DNA of 64,000 bases from Devosia sp. SD17-2 (GCF_029201565.1 NZ_CP104002.1:761001-825000); one strand, 5' to 3'. Shown: positions 46,451-55,152, numbered from the stretch's first letter. Translations and numbers: made by a program. The notes: generated from the sequence alone by a model not told the origin.

Positions 46451-46481
46451 CCTCAGTTACACCACGCAGTGGGGCACGATC
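46451..46481. repeat. Right terminal inverted repeat of the IS
   Basis: Reverse complement begins GATCGTGCCCC and ends CGTGGTGTAACTGAGG. Confidence 0.85.
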
Positions 46482-46833
46482 TTTTCTCGCCGGATTCCGC
46501 AGATCCCGACATTGATGTGGGCTCTGCACTGGGCGGGACTTCAAATAATGCGTAATAGGTAATCGGATCGTAGTATCGCATTAAAGTCTTCACGAAATAA
46601 TGCAAGGGAATGTCAAGCGCTTCTGCAAATGCTACGTATTGCGTCGGTGGAAGGCGTCCTCGGCCGCCTTCCAGTTGAGAGATGAACGTGTAGTATTCGA
46701 AGCCAACAGCTTTGGCTAACTCCCGCTGGCTCATGCCGGTACGCTCCCTTAGTGCCCGCAACCAGCGGCCAGCCTGTTGTCGCAGCATTTGTATTTCAGC
46801 TGTGCTTTGACCGAACTGAGGGGGTGTAAACAT
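46453..46833 (-). CDS. XRE-family regulator, 3' end replaced by IS sequence
   Basis: From the ATG at 46833 (AAGGAG eight bases before it) the frame gives 126 residues. Residues about 33-85 are a helix-turn-helix domain (GMSQRELAKAVGFEYYTFIS, LEGGRGRLPP). After Lys117 the last nine residues (RSCPTAWCN) come from the insertion sequence; the native ending of 21 residues is at 44986-45050. The DNA-binding domain is intact, so a shortened repressor may still act. The gene is less G+C-rich than the flanks, which suggests acquired DNA. Confidence 0.8.
   Translation of the reverse strand: MFTPPQFGQSTAEIQMLRQQAGRWLRALRERTGMSQRELAKAVGFEYYTFISQLEGGRGRLPPTQYVAFAEALDIPLHYFVKTLMRYYDPITYYALFEVPPSAEPTSMSGSAESGEKRSCPTAWCN
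46482..46489. repeat. Right target-site duplication TTTTCTCG
   Basis: Identical to 45051-45058. Confidence 0.88.
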
Positions 46834-47175
46834 TGCCGTTGCTCCTTGCGAGGCTGCGTCGCATTGCGTGAATACGAAACAAGCAAGCTGCAAGCCGTCG
46901 AGCTACGATGCTGTCTATTTGATCGGAATTGAATAACTATATGGGGTTGGCTTTTGTTGCTAAGTATACCGGTCGATAGACCGAAAAGGTTAGAGATTTT
47001 CGCCTGAACCTCAGTGGCTGAGTTTCATCGCGGAGTGCTACCGCGATCTCCTGTTTAAGATAAGATACTATCATCGGCCCGGGCACTGCCGGTTGAAACA
47101 GCTGGCGGGGAGGGGGCGGTTCGCTGCCCCACACTGGCCATTGTGTTGCCAACCAACTCCGATCAATGTCCCGCC
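46834..47175. other. A+T-richer intergenic region with three tandem hairpins
   Basis: No gene is convincing here. Between 46970 and 47047 lie three perfect stems: CGGTC-GATA-GACCG (46970-46983), CTCAG-TGG-CTGAG (47010-47022, flanked by GAAC and TTTC), and ATCGCGG-AGTGCTA-CCGCGAT (47027-47047). The first part is A+T-rich compared with the rest of the window. The region separates the XRE gene from murB and could hold a small RNA or divergent promoter structure. Confidence 0.5.
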
Positions 47176-48195
47176 ATGACCCAGACGACGCTCTCCCTGA
47201 TTCCCGATTTTGACCTTTCCGCGCGCAATACCATGGCGCTTCAGGCGCGCTCGCGCTTCGGCCTCGTGCTCGATGCGCCCGAAGAGGTGCCCGCTACCTT
47301 TGTTCTCGCGGCCGAGCGCGGCCTGCCGCTTCGCATTCTGGGGGGCGGCAGCAATGTGGTGCTGTCTGCCGAGTTTGACGGCATCACCGCGATCATCGCT
47401 TTCAAGGGACGGCGCATCATTGAGGAGACGGCCGATCACGTCCTCGTTGAGGCAGCGGCTGGCGAGGTCTGGAACGATTTCGTCGCCTATACGGTCGAAG
47501 CCGGGTTTGGCGGTATTGAAAACCTCGCCCTCATTCCGGGGACGGTCGGGGCGGCGCCAGTGCAGAATATCGGCGCCTATGGCGCCGAGATCGCCGATGT
47601 TTTTGAGAGCCTCACCGGCTATGACAGCGTGACCGGAGAGATCACCACTTTCTCGCGCGAAATGTGCGGCTTTGCTTATCGCGACAGCGTCTTCAAGCAG
47701 CAGGCGGGCCGCTATGTCGTGCTCTCGCTGCGCTTAAAACTGCCAAAACCCTGGCAACCCAATCTGGGTTTTGCGGGACTTTCCGAGCTCGCTGGACGCG
47801 ATGATCTCACCCCGGCTATGGTGATGGCGCAGGTCATCGCGCTGCGCCAGTCAAAACTGCCCGACTGGCGTGTCACGCCCAATGCCGGGTCCTTCTTTCA
47901 GAACCCGATTGTCAATCCCGCATCGGTGGAACCGATCCTCGCCGAATTCCCCAAGGCGCCGAACTATACCCAGCCCGATGGCCGGTTAAAACTCTCGGCC
48001 GGCTGGCTGATTGAACAGTCCGGCCTCAAAGGGTTTGCCATGGGCCCGGCTGGCATCTCCGAGCGCCATGCCCTCGTGCTGATCAACCGTGGCGGCGCCA
48101 GCGCGGACGATATTTCCGCGCTTGCAGGCCATATCAAGGCGACGGTCAAGGCCCGGTTCGGCGTCGAGCTTCATCAGGAGCCGGTGCTGCTCTAG
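47176..48195 (+). CDS. murB: UDP-N-acetylenolpyruvoylglucosamine reductase, enterobacterial type
   Basis: 339 residues. FAD-binding segment ILGGGSNVVLS, GGIENLALIPGTVGAAPVQN, YRDSVFK and NAGSFFQNP with the catalytic Ser follow the layout of E. coli MurB (type I), including the C-terminal APNYTQPDGRLKLSAGWLIE block. MurB makes UDP-MurNAc in peptidoglycan synthesis. Alphaproteobacteria usually carry a shorter type II MurB in the division-cell-wall cluster, so this could be a second, transferred copy. It stands alone, next to the accessory patch. Confidence 0.9.
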   Translation: MTQTTLSLIPDFDLSARNTMALQARSRFGLVLDAPEEVPATFVLAAERGLPLRILGGGSNVVLSAEFDGITAIIAFKGRRIIEETADHVLVEAAAGEVWNDFVAYTVEAGFGGIENLALIPGTVGAAPVQNIGAYGAEIADVFESLTGYDSVTGEITTFSREMCGFAYRDSVFKQQAGRYVVLSLRLKLPKPWQPNLGFAGLSELAGRDDLTPAMVMAQVIALRQSKLPDWRVTPNAGSFFQNPIVNPASVEPILAEFPKAPNYTQPDGRLKLSAGWLIEQSGLKGFAMGPAGISERHALVLINRGGASADDISALAGHIKATVKARFGVELHQEPVLL

Positions 48196-48212
48196 CCCGG
48201 CTCCCGCTGGGA

Positions 48213-49835
48213 TCAGTGGCGCAGGCCGGGGGCTTCCTGGCCGGTCGACTGCACATATTCGGTATAGCCGCCGCCATAGGCGTGCACGCCATTTTCTGTC
48301 AGTTCCAGCACGCGGTTGGAGAGTGCCGCGAGGAAATGGCGGTCGTGCGAAACGAACAGCATGGTGCCCGCATAGTCCTTGAGCGCCTCGATCAACATCT
48401 CCTTGGTGGCGATGTCGAGGTGGTTGGTCGGCTCGTCGAGCACGAGGAAGTTCGGCGGATCAAACAGCAGGATGGCCATCACGAGGCGGGCCTTTTCACC
48501 GCCCGAAAGCACGCGGCACTTCTTTTCGATATCGTCGCCCGAAAAGCCAAAGCATCCGGCGAGGGCGCGGAGCGGGGCCTGCCCGGCCTGCGGGAAATTG
48601 TCTTCCAGCGTCTGGAAAATCGTCCGGTCGCCGTCGAGCACATCCATGGCGTGCTGGGCAAAATAGCCCATCTTGACGCTCGGCCCGATATTGACCGTGC
48701 CGGTGTCCGGATCAGCCGTACCGGCGATCAGCTTCAACAAGGTGGACTTGCCCGCGCCGTTGACGCCCATGATGGCCCAGCGCTCGCGACGGCGGACATG
48801 GAAATCCAGACCCTCGTAAATGATCTTGGAGCCATAGCGCTTGTCGACATTCTTGAGAATGGCGACGTCTTCGCCCGAACGCGGGGCAGGGCGGAATTCG
48901 AACACCACCGTCTGGCGGCGCTTGGGCATTTCCACCTTATCGATCTTGTCGAGCTTTTTCACCCGGCTCTGCACCTGCGCGGCATGGCTGGCGCGCGCCT
49001 TGAAGCGCTCGATAAAGGCGATTTCCTTGGCCAGCATGGCCTGCTGGCGCTCAAACTGGGCCTGCTGGTTCTTGTCGGCCAGCGCCCGCTGCTGCTGATA
49101 GAATTCGTAGTCGCCGGTGTAGGTCGTCAGTGTGCCAGCATCGATTTCGATGATCTTGTTGACGATCCGGTCCATGAAGGCGCGATCGTGCGCGGTCATC
49201 AGCAGCGCGCCGTCATAGGACCTGAGAAAGTCCTCCAGCCAGATCAGGCTTTCGATATCGAGATGGTTGCTCGGTTCGTCGAGCAGCAGCACGTCGGGGC
49301 GCTTGAGCAGGATTTTCGCCAGCGCCACGCGCATCTTCCAGCCGCCCGAGAGCGCGCCGACGTCGCCGTCCATCATTTCAGGCGAAAAGCCCAGACCGGC
49401 GAGCACATCGCGCGAGCGCGCGTCGAGCGCATAGCCATCAAGCTCCTGGAACTGGGCCTGCACATCACCATAGCGCTCGATGATGGTTTCCATCTCGTCG
49501 GCCTTGTCCGGGTCGGCCATGGCCGCTTCCAGCTCGGCCATTTCGGCGGTCAGCGCGGCGATGGGGCCAACGCCCTCCATCACTTCCACCACAGCCGGAC
49601 GGCCGGACATTTCGCCAACGTCCTGGTCGAAATAGCCGATGGTCACGCCGCGATCTACGGAGACCTGGCCCTCATCGGGCTGCTCTTCGCCCGCGATCAT
49701 GCGGAACAGGGTCGACTTGCCCGCGCCATTGGGGCCGACGAGACCCACTTTCTCGCCTTTTTGCAGCGCAGCGGAGGCGTCGATGAAGACGATCTGCTTG
49801 CCGTTCTGCTTGGCGATGTTCTCGAGGCGGATCAT
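48213..49835 (-). CDS. ABC-F family ATPase
   Basis: 540 residues with two ABC cassettes in one chain and no membrane helices. Cassette 1: Walker A GPNGAGKST, signature LSGGWKMR, DEPSNHLD. Cassette 2: GVNGAGKST, LSGGEKARL, DEPTNHLD. The linker between them (about residues 245-310) is charged, as in ribosome-acting ABC-F proteins (YbiT/Uup/EttA groups). The ATG at 49835 (MIRLENIAK) is the likely start; a GTG at 49841 is close. It converges with murB, 17 bases apart. Confidence 0.92.
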   Translation of the reverse strand: MIRLENIAKQNGKQIVFIDASAALQKGEKVGLVGPNGAGKSTLFRMIAGEEQPDEGQVSVDRGVTIGYFDQDVGEMSGRPAVVEVMEGVGPIAALTAEMAELEAAMADPDKADEMETIIERYGDVQAQFQELDGYALDARSRDVLAGLGFSPEMMDGDVGALSGGWKMRVALAKILLKRPDVLLLDEPSNHLDIESLIWLEDFLRSYDGALLMTAHDRAFMDRIVNKIIEIDAGTLTTYTGDYEFYQQQRALADKNQQAQFERQQAMLAKEIAFIERFKARASHAAQVQSRVKKLDKIDKVEMPKRRQTVVFEFRPAPRSGEDVAILKNVDKRYGSKIIYEGLDFHVRRRERWAIMGVNGAGKSTLLKLIAGTADPDTGTVNIGPSVKMGYFAQHAMDVLDGDRTIFQTLEDNFPQAGQAPLRALAGCFGFSGDDIEKKCRVLSGGEKARLVMAILLFDPPNFLVLDEPTNHLDIATKEMLIEALKDYAGTMLFVSHDRHFLAALSNRVLELTENGVHAYGGGYTEYVQSTGQEAPGLRH

Positions 49836-49966
49836 GGGCACAAATACTTTCGGAGACGGGACGCGCCCCTAAAGCATTCCTGCGCCCGAGGCGCAAGTGA
49901 CGCATAAGCGCAGCTGGTGTGCAGTGAGGCCGTTTGGCATTAACACCGCCCCCTCGGCTCCATCGT

Positions 49967-50066
49967 CTCCCTCCCCCTTGTGGGGAGGGAAAAAGGGTGG
50001 GGGTAGCCAAGCGAACAGCGACTAGAAAGCCCCCACCCTCATTCCCTCCCCACAAGGGGGAGGGAA
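49967..50066. repeat. Palindromic intergenic repeat, family B, copy 1
   Basis: CTCCCTCCCCCTTGTGGGGA opens the element, GGGTGGGGG and CCCCCACCC form an inner pair, and CCCCACAAGGGGGAGGGA closes it. A second copy is at 61891-62004. Such elements are frequent between genes in Hyphomicrobiales. Confidence 0.8.
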
Positions 50067-50110
50067 GCTTGGCCGGTGCTTTTGCGTAGATTGTGTCACC
50101 CTCGCCGACG

Positions 50111-50148
50111 CGCTCCTCCCCCTTGAAGGGGGAGGTTGGGAGGGGGTG
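50111..50148. repeat. Partial family B repeat
   Basis: CTCCTCCCCCTTGAAGGGGG and the following GAGG form a short palindrome with the same core as the larger copies. Confidence 0.55.
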
Positions 50149-50173
50149 ACGGAGAGCCCCCGATGCCTCGTGT

Positions 50174-51376
50174 CTAAACACGCTCCAGCCCGATGGCGAT
50201 GCCCTGGCCGACGCCGATGCACATGGTCGCCAGCGCGCGCTTGCCGCCGTTAAGCGACAGCTCCAGCGCTGCCGTGCCGGTGATGCGTGCGCCGCTCATC
50301 CCCAGCGGATGGCCGAGTGCAATGGCGCCGCCATTGGGGTTCACGCGCGGATCATCCTCGGCAATGCCGAGATCGCGCAATACGGCGATCCCCTGGCTGG
50401 CGAAGGCTTCGTTAAGCTCGATCACGTCGAAATCACTCGCCGTCAGGCCCAGACGCTCAAAGAGTTTCTTCGACGCCGGGGCAGGGCCCATGCCCATGAT
50501 GCGTGGGGGCACACCGGCGGTGGCGCCGCCCAGAATGCGGGCAATCGGGGTGAGGCCATATTTTTTCACGGCTGCTTCCGAGGCTATGATCAGTGCAGCC
50601 GCGCCATCATTGACGCCCGAAGCATTGCCCGCGGTGACACTGCCATTGGGAAACAGCGGCCGCAGCTTGGCCAGCGTTTCCATGCTTGTTCCGGCGCGGG
50701 GATGCTCGTCCTTGTCGACGATCACCGCCTCGCCCTTCTTTTGTGGAATGGCGACCGGGGTGATCTCCTGCTTGAGGCGACCACTCTGCTGCGCTGCCAC
50801 GGCCTTTTCCTGGCTGCGCACCGCGAAGGCGTCCTGAGCTTCGCGTGACACGGCAAAATCCTGGGCCACGTTCTCGCCGGTCTCGGGCATGGAATCGACG
50901 CCATGAAGCGTCTTCATGCGCGGATTGACGAAGCGCCAGCCGATTGTCGTGTCATAAATCTCGGCGTTGCGCGAAAAGGCCGCGTCCGCCTTGGGCATGA
51001 CGAAGGGCGCGCGCGACATGGATTCGGTGCCGCCGGCGATCATCAGCTCGGCCTCGCCCGCCTTGATGGCGCGGGCGGCCGCGATCACCGCATCCATGCC
51101 CGAGCCACAGAGGCGGTTGATGGTCGTGCCGGTCACGCCCACGGGCAGGCCTGCAAGCAGGCTGCTCATGCGGGCCACATTGCGGTTGTCTTCGCCAGCC
51201 TGATTGGCATTGCCAAAGATGACATCGTCAACCGCTTCCCAGTCGACACGGCCATTGCGGGCAATCAACGCCATCAGCGGAATGGCGCCCAGATCATCCG
51301 GGCGGACCGAAGACAGCGAACCGCCAAAGCGGCCAATCGGAGTGCGGATATAGTCGCAGATAAAGGCTTCAGCCAT
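50174..51376 (-). CDS. pcaF: 3-oxoadipyl-CoA thiolase
   Basis: 400 residues from the ATG at 51376 (MAEAFICDYIRTPIGRFGGS). Thiolase catalytic sites are present: Cys in NRLCGSGMDAV (about 90), His in GGAIALGHPLGMSGAR and the C-terminal Cys in MCIGVGQGIA. It splits 3-oxoadipyl-CoA into succinyl-CoA and acetyl-CoA in aromatic degradation. The start lies four bases after the end of pcaJ, and the three genes form one operon with divergent pcaR. General acetyl-CoA acetyltransferase activity cannot be ruled out from sequence alone. Confidence 0.9.
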   Translation of the reverse strand: MAEAFICDYIRTPIGRFGGSLSSVRPDDLGAIPLMALIARNGRVDWEAVDDVIFGNANQAGEDNRNVARMSSLLAGLPVGVTGTTINRLCGSGMDAVIAAARAIKAGEAELMIAGGTESMSRAPFVMPKADAAFSRNAEIYDTTIGWRFVNPRMKTLHGVDSMPETGENVAQDFAVSREAQDAFAVRSQEKAVAAQQSGRLKQEITPVAIPQKKGEAVIVDKDEHPRAGTSMETLAKLRPLFPNGSVTAGNASGVNDGAAALIIASEAAVKKYGLTPIARILGGATAGVPPRIMGMGPAPASKKLFERLGLTASDFDVIELNEAFASQGIAVLRDLGIAEDDPRVNPNGGAIALGHPLGMSGARITGTAALELSLNGGKRALATMCIGVGQGIAIGLERV

Positions 51377-51380
51377 TGTC

Positions 51381-52055
51381 TCAGACCTCTGCGGCGACCA
51401 GGTCGCCAATGGTTTCGGGCAGCACCAGTTCGGCGCCGGTCACGGCCTGCAGTTCCTCGATGCTCATGCCGGCCAGCTTCTCGCGCAGCACGAAGTGGCC
51501 ATTCTCGATGTCGATCACGGCAAGGCTGGTGTAGACGCGCGTCACGCAGCCGACGCCGGTCAGTGGCAGGGTGCAGCGCTTGACCAGTTTGGGCCTGCCA
51601 TCCTTGGTCACATGGTCGGTGATCACAGCGACGCGCTTGGCCCCGTGCACCAGATCCATGGCGCCGCCGACGGCCGGCACGCCCTTGGGGCCGGTCGACC
51701 AATTGGCGAGGTCGCCGTTCTCGGCCACTTCATAGGCGCCGAGGATCGCCACATCCAGATGCCCGCCGCGCACCATGGCAAAGCTGTCGGCATGGTGGAA
51801 GAAGGCCGCGCCGGGTTTGAGCGTAATCGCCTTCTTGCCGGCATTGATGAGGTCCCAGTCCTCTTCGCCGGCGGCCGGGCTTTCACCGAAATTGAGCACG
51901 CCGTTCTCGGTGTGAAAAATGGCCTGACGCCCGGGCGGCTGGAACTTTGCCACCATTTCGGGAAAGCCGATGCCGAGGTTCACATAGGCGCCGTCTTCAA
52001 TGTCCTGGGCCGCGCGCCACGCGATCTGGGCGTTGGAAAGCTTTGTCGCGCTCAT
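51381..52055 (-). CDS. pcaJ: 3-oxoadipate CoA-transferase subunit B
   Basis: 224 residues of the CoA-transferase beta-subunit family. The catalytic Glu is in HTENGVLNFG near residue 50, and GIGFPEMVAKF and GGAMDLVHGAKR are family blocks. With subunit A it transfers CoA from succinyl-CoA to 3-oxoadipate. It overlaps pcaI by four bases and precedes pcaF by four, so expression is coupled. Confidence 0.9.
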   Translation of the reverse strand: MSATKLSNAQIAWRAAQDIEDGAYVNLGIGFPEMVAKFQPPGRQAIFHTENGVLNFGESPAAGEEDWDLINAGKKAITLKPGAAFFHHADSFAMVRGGHLDVAILGAYEVAENGDLANWSTGPKGVPAVGGAMDLVHGAKRVAVITDHVTKDGRPKLVKRCTLPLTGVGCVTRVYTSLAVIDIENGHFVLREKLAGMSIEELQAVTGAELVLPETIGDLVAAEV

Positions 52056-52774
52056 GAATAAGCCACTCCTTCGCGCATCAGCGCCTCTTCCTGCCTGGCG
52101 TCTGCCACTTCAACGATCCGGTTGACGAAAATGCCGGGGGTAGCGACCTGTTCGGGGTCGATCTCACCGGGCGCAACCACCTTGGTCGCCTGCACGATGG
52201 TGACCTTTGCCGCCGCCGCCATCAGGGGCGAGAAATTGCGCGCCGCCTTGCGATAGGTGAGATTGCCCATGGTGTCGGCCAGCTCGGCCTTGATCAGCGA
52301 GGCGTCGGCCTTGAGCCAGCGTTCCTGCACGTAGTGCTTGCCGTCGAATTCGCCCACCGGCTTGCCCTTGGCCACGTCGGTGCCATAGCTCGCGGGGGTA
52401 TAGAAGGCCGGAATGCCGGCGCCACCGGCGCGGATGCGCTCGGCGAGCGTGCCCTGGGGGACGAGCTCGAGCTCGATTTCACCAGCGAGGTATTTTTCTG
52501 TAAAGGCGCGCGGATCCGCGGAGCGCGGGAACGAGCACACCATCTTCTTGACCATGCCGGCGTCGATCATGGCGGCAATGCCGATCCGGCCATTGCCGGC
52601 ATTATTGTTGACGACAGTCAGATTGTTCGGGCTGCCGGTGGCCTTGAACCGATCGATCAGCGCGTGGATGAGCTCGATTGGTGCGCCGGAGCCGCCAAAG
52701 CCCCCCACCATCAGCACCATATTGTCTTCGATCCCGGCCACAGCCGTGGCGAGATCGGGAACACTCTTGTTCAT
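52052..52774 (-). CDS. pcaI: 3-oxoadipate CoA-transferase subunit A
   Basis: 240 residues of the CoA-transferase alpha-subunit family: VGGFGGSGAPIELIHALID, NNNAGNGRIGIAAMIDAG, and GKPVGEFDGKHYVQE are typical blocks. First gene of pcaIJF. The start faces pcaR across 101 bases that contain a palindromic operator, so PcaR probably controls the operon, as in other beta-ketoadipate clusters. No pcaHG, pcaB, pcaC or pcaD is seen in the window. Confidence 0.9.
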   Translation of the reverse strand: MNKSVPDLATAVAGIEDNMVLMVGGFGGSGAPIELIHALIDRFKATGSPNNLTVVNNNAGNGRIGIAAMIDAGMVKKMVCSFPRSADPRAFTEKYLAGEIELELVPQGTLAERIRAGGAGIPAFYTPASYGTDVAKGKPVGEFDGKHYVQERWLKADASLIKAELADTMGNLTYRKAARNFSPLMAAAAKVTIVQATKVVAPGEIDPEQVATPGIFVNRIVEVADARQEEALMREGVAYS

Positions 52775-52839
52775 GTGTCATTCCCTTGTGGAGCTTTGCC
52801 CCGATTATGCCCAAGGGCGACATTGCCGGCCAAGTCATT

Positions 52840-52874
52840 TGTGCGATATGCTGCATTTGTTGAGTAATCGCACA
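52840..52874. promoter_or_regulatory. Probable PcaR operator
   Basis: TGTGCGAT (52840-52847) and ATCGCACA (52867-52874) form a perfect inverted repeat with a 19-base centre, in the divergent pcaI-pcaR promoter region. The ATCGCAC half-site resembles those reported for PcaR/PcaU IclR regulators. Confidence 0.65.
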
Positions 52875-52887
52875 GATGGGGCGCGCC

Positions 52888-53649
52888 ATGGCTATCCTCG
52901 AACGGGACATCATGGGTGGGCTGGGCAAGGGCCTATTGGTCATTGAAACCTTCACCGCCACCCGCCCGCGCCAGTCGATCAGCGAAGTCGCCGAAGCGTC
53001 CGGGCTCGATCGCGCGACCGCTCGCCGGTGCCTCCTCACCCTCGCGCACATGGGCTACGCCGATTATGACGGGAAATATTTCACCCTGACGCCGCGTGTC
53101 CTGCGGCTGGGGACGGCGTGCCTTGCCACCATGCCCCTGCCGCAATTGGTCCAGCCGCTGCTCGACAAGCTCTCCGAAGAGCTGGGTGAAAGCTCCTCGG
53201 TCTCCATCCTCGATGGTCCGGAAATCGTCTATGTCGCCCGCGCCGCCCAGCGCAAGGTCATGTCCATTGCGCTCATGCCCGGCTCCCGTCTGCCATCGTT
53301 CTGCACCTCGATGGGCCGGGTCATGCTGGCGGCGCTGCCCGAAGAGGAGGCGCGCGACATACTCGAGGCCGCACCGCTGATGCCGCGCACCCCGTTTTCC
53401 ATGACCGATGTGGACGCAGTAATGGCCGAGCTGGGGCGCGTGCGCGCGTCCGGCTTTGCCACTATCGATCAGGAGGTCGAACTGGGCCTGCGCTCCATTG
53501 CCGTGCCGCTCTATAATGCGCGGGGCACTATCGTCGCCGCGCTCAATCTCGGCGTTGCCGCCGGGCAGCTGGCTCTGGATGAACTTGCCCCGAAATTTCT
53601 CGGGCCCCTGCGACAGGTGCAGGCCGAAGTCCGGGCCATGCTGCGCTAG
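52888..53649 (+). CDS. pcaR: IclR-family regulator PcaR
   Basis: 253 residues from the ATG at 52888; an ATG at 52876 is also in frame but abuts the operator. The winged-helix N-terminus (SISEVAEASGLDRATARRCL) is followed by the IclR effector domain (SSVSILDGPEIVYVARAAQR ... GLRSIAVPLYNARG). The wording matches the PcaR/PcaU/CatR subgroup, which controls beta-ketoadipate genes in response to 3-oxoadipate or related acids. Divergent from pcaIJF. Confidence 0.88.
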   Translation: MAILERDIMGGLGKGLLVIETFTATRPRQSISEVAEASGLDRATARRCLLTLAHMGYADYDGKYFTLTPRVLRLGTACLATMPLPQLVQPLLDKLSEELGESSSVSILDGPEIVYVARAAQRKVMSIALMPGSRLPSFCTSMGRVMLAALPEEEARDILEAAPLMPRTPFSMTDVDAVMAELGRVRASGFATIDQEVELGLRSIAVPLYNARGTIVAALNLGVAAGQLALDELAPKFLGPLRQVQAEVRAMLR

Positions 53650-53653
53650 GCAC

Positions 53654-53682
53654 AAAAAAGCCCCGCCACGAGGGCGGGGCTT
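53654..53682 (-). terminator. Terminator between gdh and pcaR
   Basis: AAGCCCCGCC, loop CTCGT, GGCGGGGCTT with TTTT on the minus strand. It ends the glutamate-dehydrogenase-family gene and may also serve pcaR. Confidence 0.85.
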
Positions 53683-53706
53683 GACGCTTCAGCTTCGGTC
53701 GACTTT

Positions 53707-54972
53707 TCAGCCGGCGAAGAAGGGCTGGGTGCCGTGCGCTTCGATGGCGGTCGACAGGCGACCGAGGGCGTGGATATAGGCAGCCGAGCGAACCGAGACG
53801 TCGCGCTCCTTGGCGATATCCCAGACGGCGCGGCCTTCGCGTTCCATCATCTTCTTGAGGCGGGCGTGGATCTCTTCGAGGTCCCAGTAGAAGCCCTGGC
53901 GGTTCTGCACCCATTCGAAATAGGACACGGTCACGCCACCGGCATTGGCCAGAATATCGGGCAGGACCACGACACCGTTGTTGGTCAGCACCTTGTCGGC
54001 ATCGGCCGTAACCGGGCCGTTGGCGAGCTCGAGCACAACCTTGGCCTTGATCGAGCCGGCATTGTCGACGCTGATCATTTCTTCCAGCGCAGCTGGAACC
54101 AGCAAATCGGCCTCAACCGAGATCAGGTCATCGGCCGAGATGACGGTCGCGCCGAGTTCGGCGGCGAGGTCGGCCACGCGCTTGCCAGCGTTCTTGCCTG
54201 CGATCAGCTTGGCGACGTCGAGGCCGTCGGCCTTGTGGATCGCGCCGGCGGAGTCGGACACGGCCACGACCTTGTTGCCATCGGCAGCGGTCAGCTGGGC
54301 GTAGAACTGGCCAGCATTACCAAAGCCCTGGATGGCGACGGTGTGGTCGCGGGCCAGGCCCAGCTCGCTGGCGAGGTGGCGCACGAGATAGAAGCCGCCG
54401 CGTGCGGTGGCGTCATTGCGGCCGAGCGAACCGCCCAGGGCGATCGGCTTGCCGGTGATGACTGCCGGGGTCACCGAACCGGTGATCTGGTTATATTCGT
54501 CCGACATCCAGCCCATGATCATGGCGTTGGTGTAGACGTCGGGCGCCGGAATATCGCGGTCGGGACCGACCGTGGTGGCGAAGGCCTGCATATAGGCGCG
54601 CGACAGGCGCTCCAGCTCAGACTTCGAAAGAGTGCGCGGGTCGACGCGCACGGCGCCCTTGCCGCCGCCATAGGGCAGGTTCATCACGGCGCACTTGAAG
54701 GTCATCCAGAACGCCAGCGTCTCGACTTCCTCGATATTGCTATCGGGGTGGAAACGGATGCCGCCCTTGGTAGGGCCGCGGGTATCGTCATAGCGGCAGC
54801 GCCAGGCGAGGAACGACTTGCGCGAGCCGTCGTCCATACGGATCAGCAGGCGGGTCTTGGTGGTCTCTCGCGGATATTTGAGTTTCTCGATGACATCCTG
54901 GTCGATCTGAAGATGGCTGGCGGCCTCTTCAAGGCGGATAAGCGCGCGGTCTAGCAGGGTGTCGTCTGTCAT
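53707..54972 (-). CDS. Glutamate dehydrogenase family enzyme
   Basis: 421 residues from the ATG at 54972, with AAAAGG six bases before it. Glu/Leu/Phe/Val dehydrogenase family: TKGGIRFHPDSNIEEVETLA, the catalytic lysine region LPYGGGKGAVRVDP (Lys105) and Asp145 in IPAPDVYTNA. The Rossmann motif is IQGFGNAGQ. It interconverts glutamate and 2-oxoglutarate with ammonia, most likely with NAD. An upstream open extension to 55668 is not supported by any ribosome site and contains the repeat region. Confidence 0.92.
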   Translation of the reverse strand: MTDDTLLDRALIRLEEAASHLQIDQDVIEKLKYPRETTKTRLLIRMDDGSRKSFLAWRCRYDDTRGPTKGGIRFHPDSNIEEVETLAFWMTFKCAVMNLPYGGGKGAVRVDPRTLSKSELERLSRAYMQAFATTVGPDRDIPAPDVYTNAMIMGWMSDEYNQITGSVTPAVITGKPIALGGSLGRNDATARGGFYLVRHLASELGLARDHTVAIQGFGNAGQFYAQLTAADGNKVVAVSDSAGAIHKADGLDVAKLIAGKNAGKRVADLAAELGATVISADDLISVEADLLVPAALEEMISVDNAGSIKAKVVLELANGPVTADADKVLTNNGVVVLPDILANAGGVTVSYFEWVQNRQGFYWDLEEIHARLKKMMEREGRAVWDIAKERDVSVRSAAYIHALGRLSTAIEAHGTQPFFAG

Positions 54973-55152
54973 TTCGAGCCTTTTGGTGAGCGGGAGTTGT
55001 GCAGTCTGCACAAATGGAAGGCGCAATCCATCCCATTTTTGGACGCTTAGGTCAATAATCCTGACTGATAATGGACGTAATTTCACCAAGGTGCCTATTG
55101 ACGGTGCAGGTTTTCCCCTGACAATAGCCGCCCCTGAAGCTGGATCGGTGTG

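Larger units (their letters stand above)
45059..46481 (+). mobile_element. IS256-family insertion sequence, 1,423 bp
   Basis: The element is bounded by imperfect 31-bp inverted repeats (45059-45089 and 46451-46481; 25 of 31 identical, sharing the inner CGTGGTGTAACTGAGG) and flanked by the direct repeat TTTTCTCG. It contains a mutator-type transposase gene in plus orientation. Length, duplication size and transposase agree with the IS256 family. Insertion cut the XRE gene whose ends lie on both sides. Confidence 0.93.

Noticed and set aside
48216..49907. A 563-codon open frame antisense to the ABC-F gene
   Set aside because: Shadow of ABC-F codons without a domain or ribosome site.
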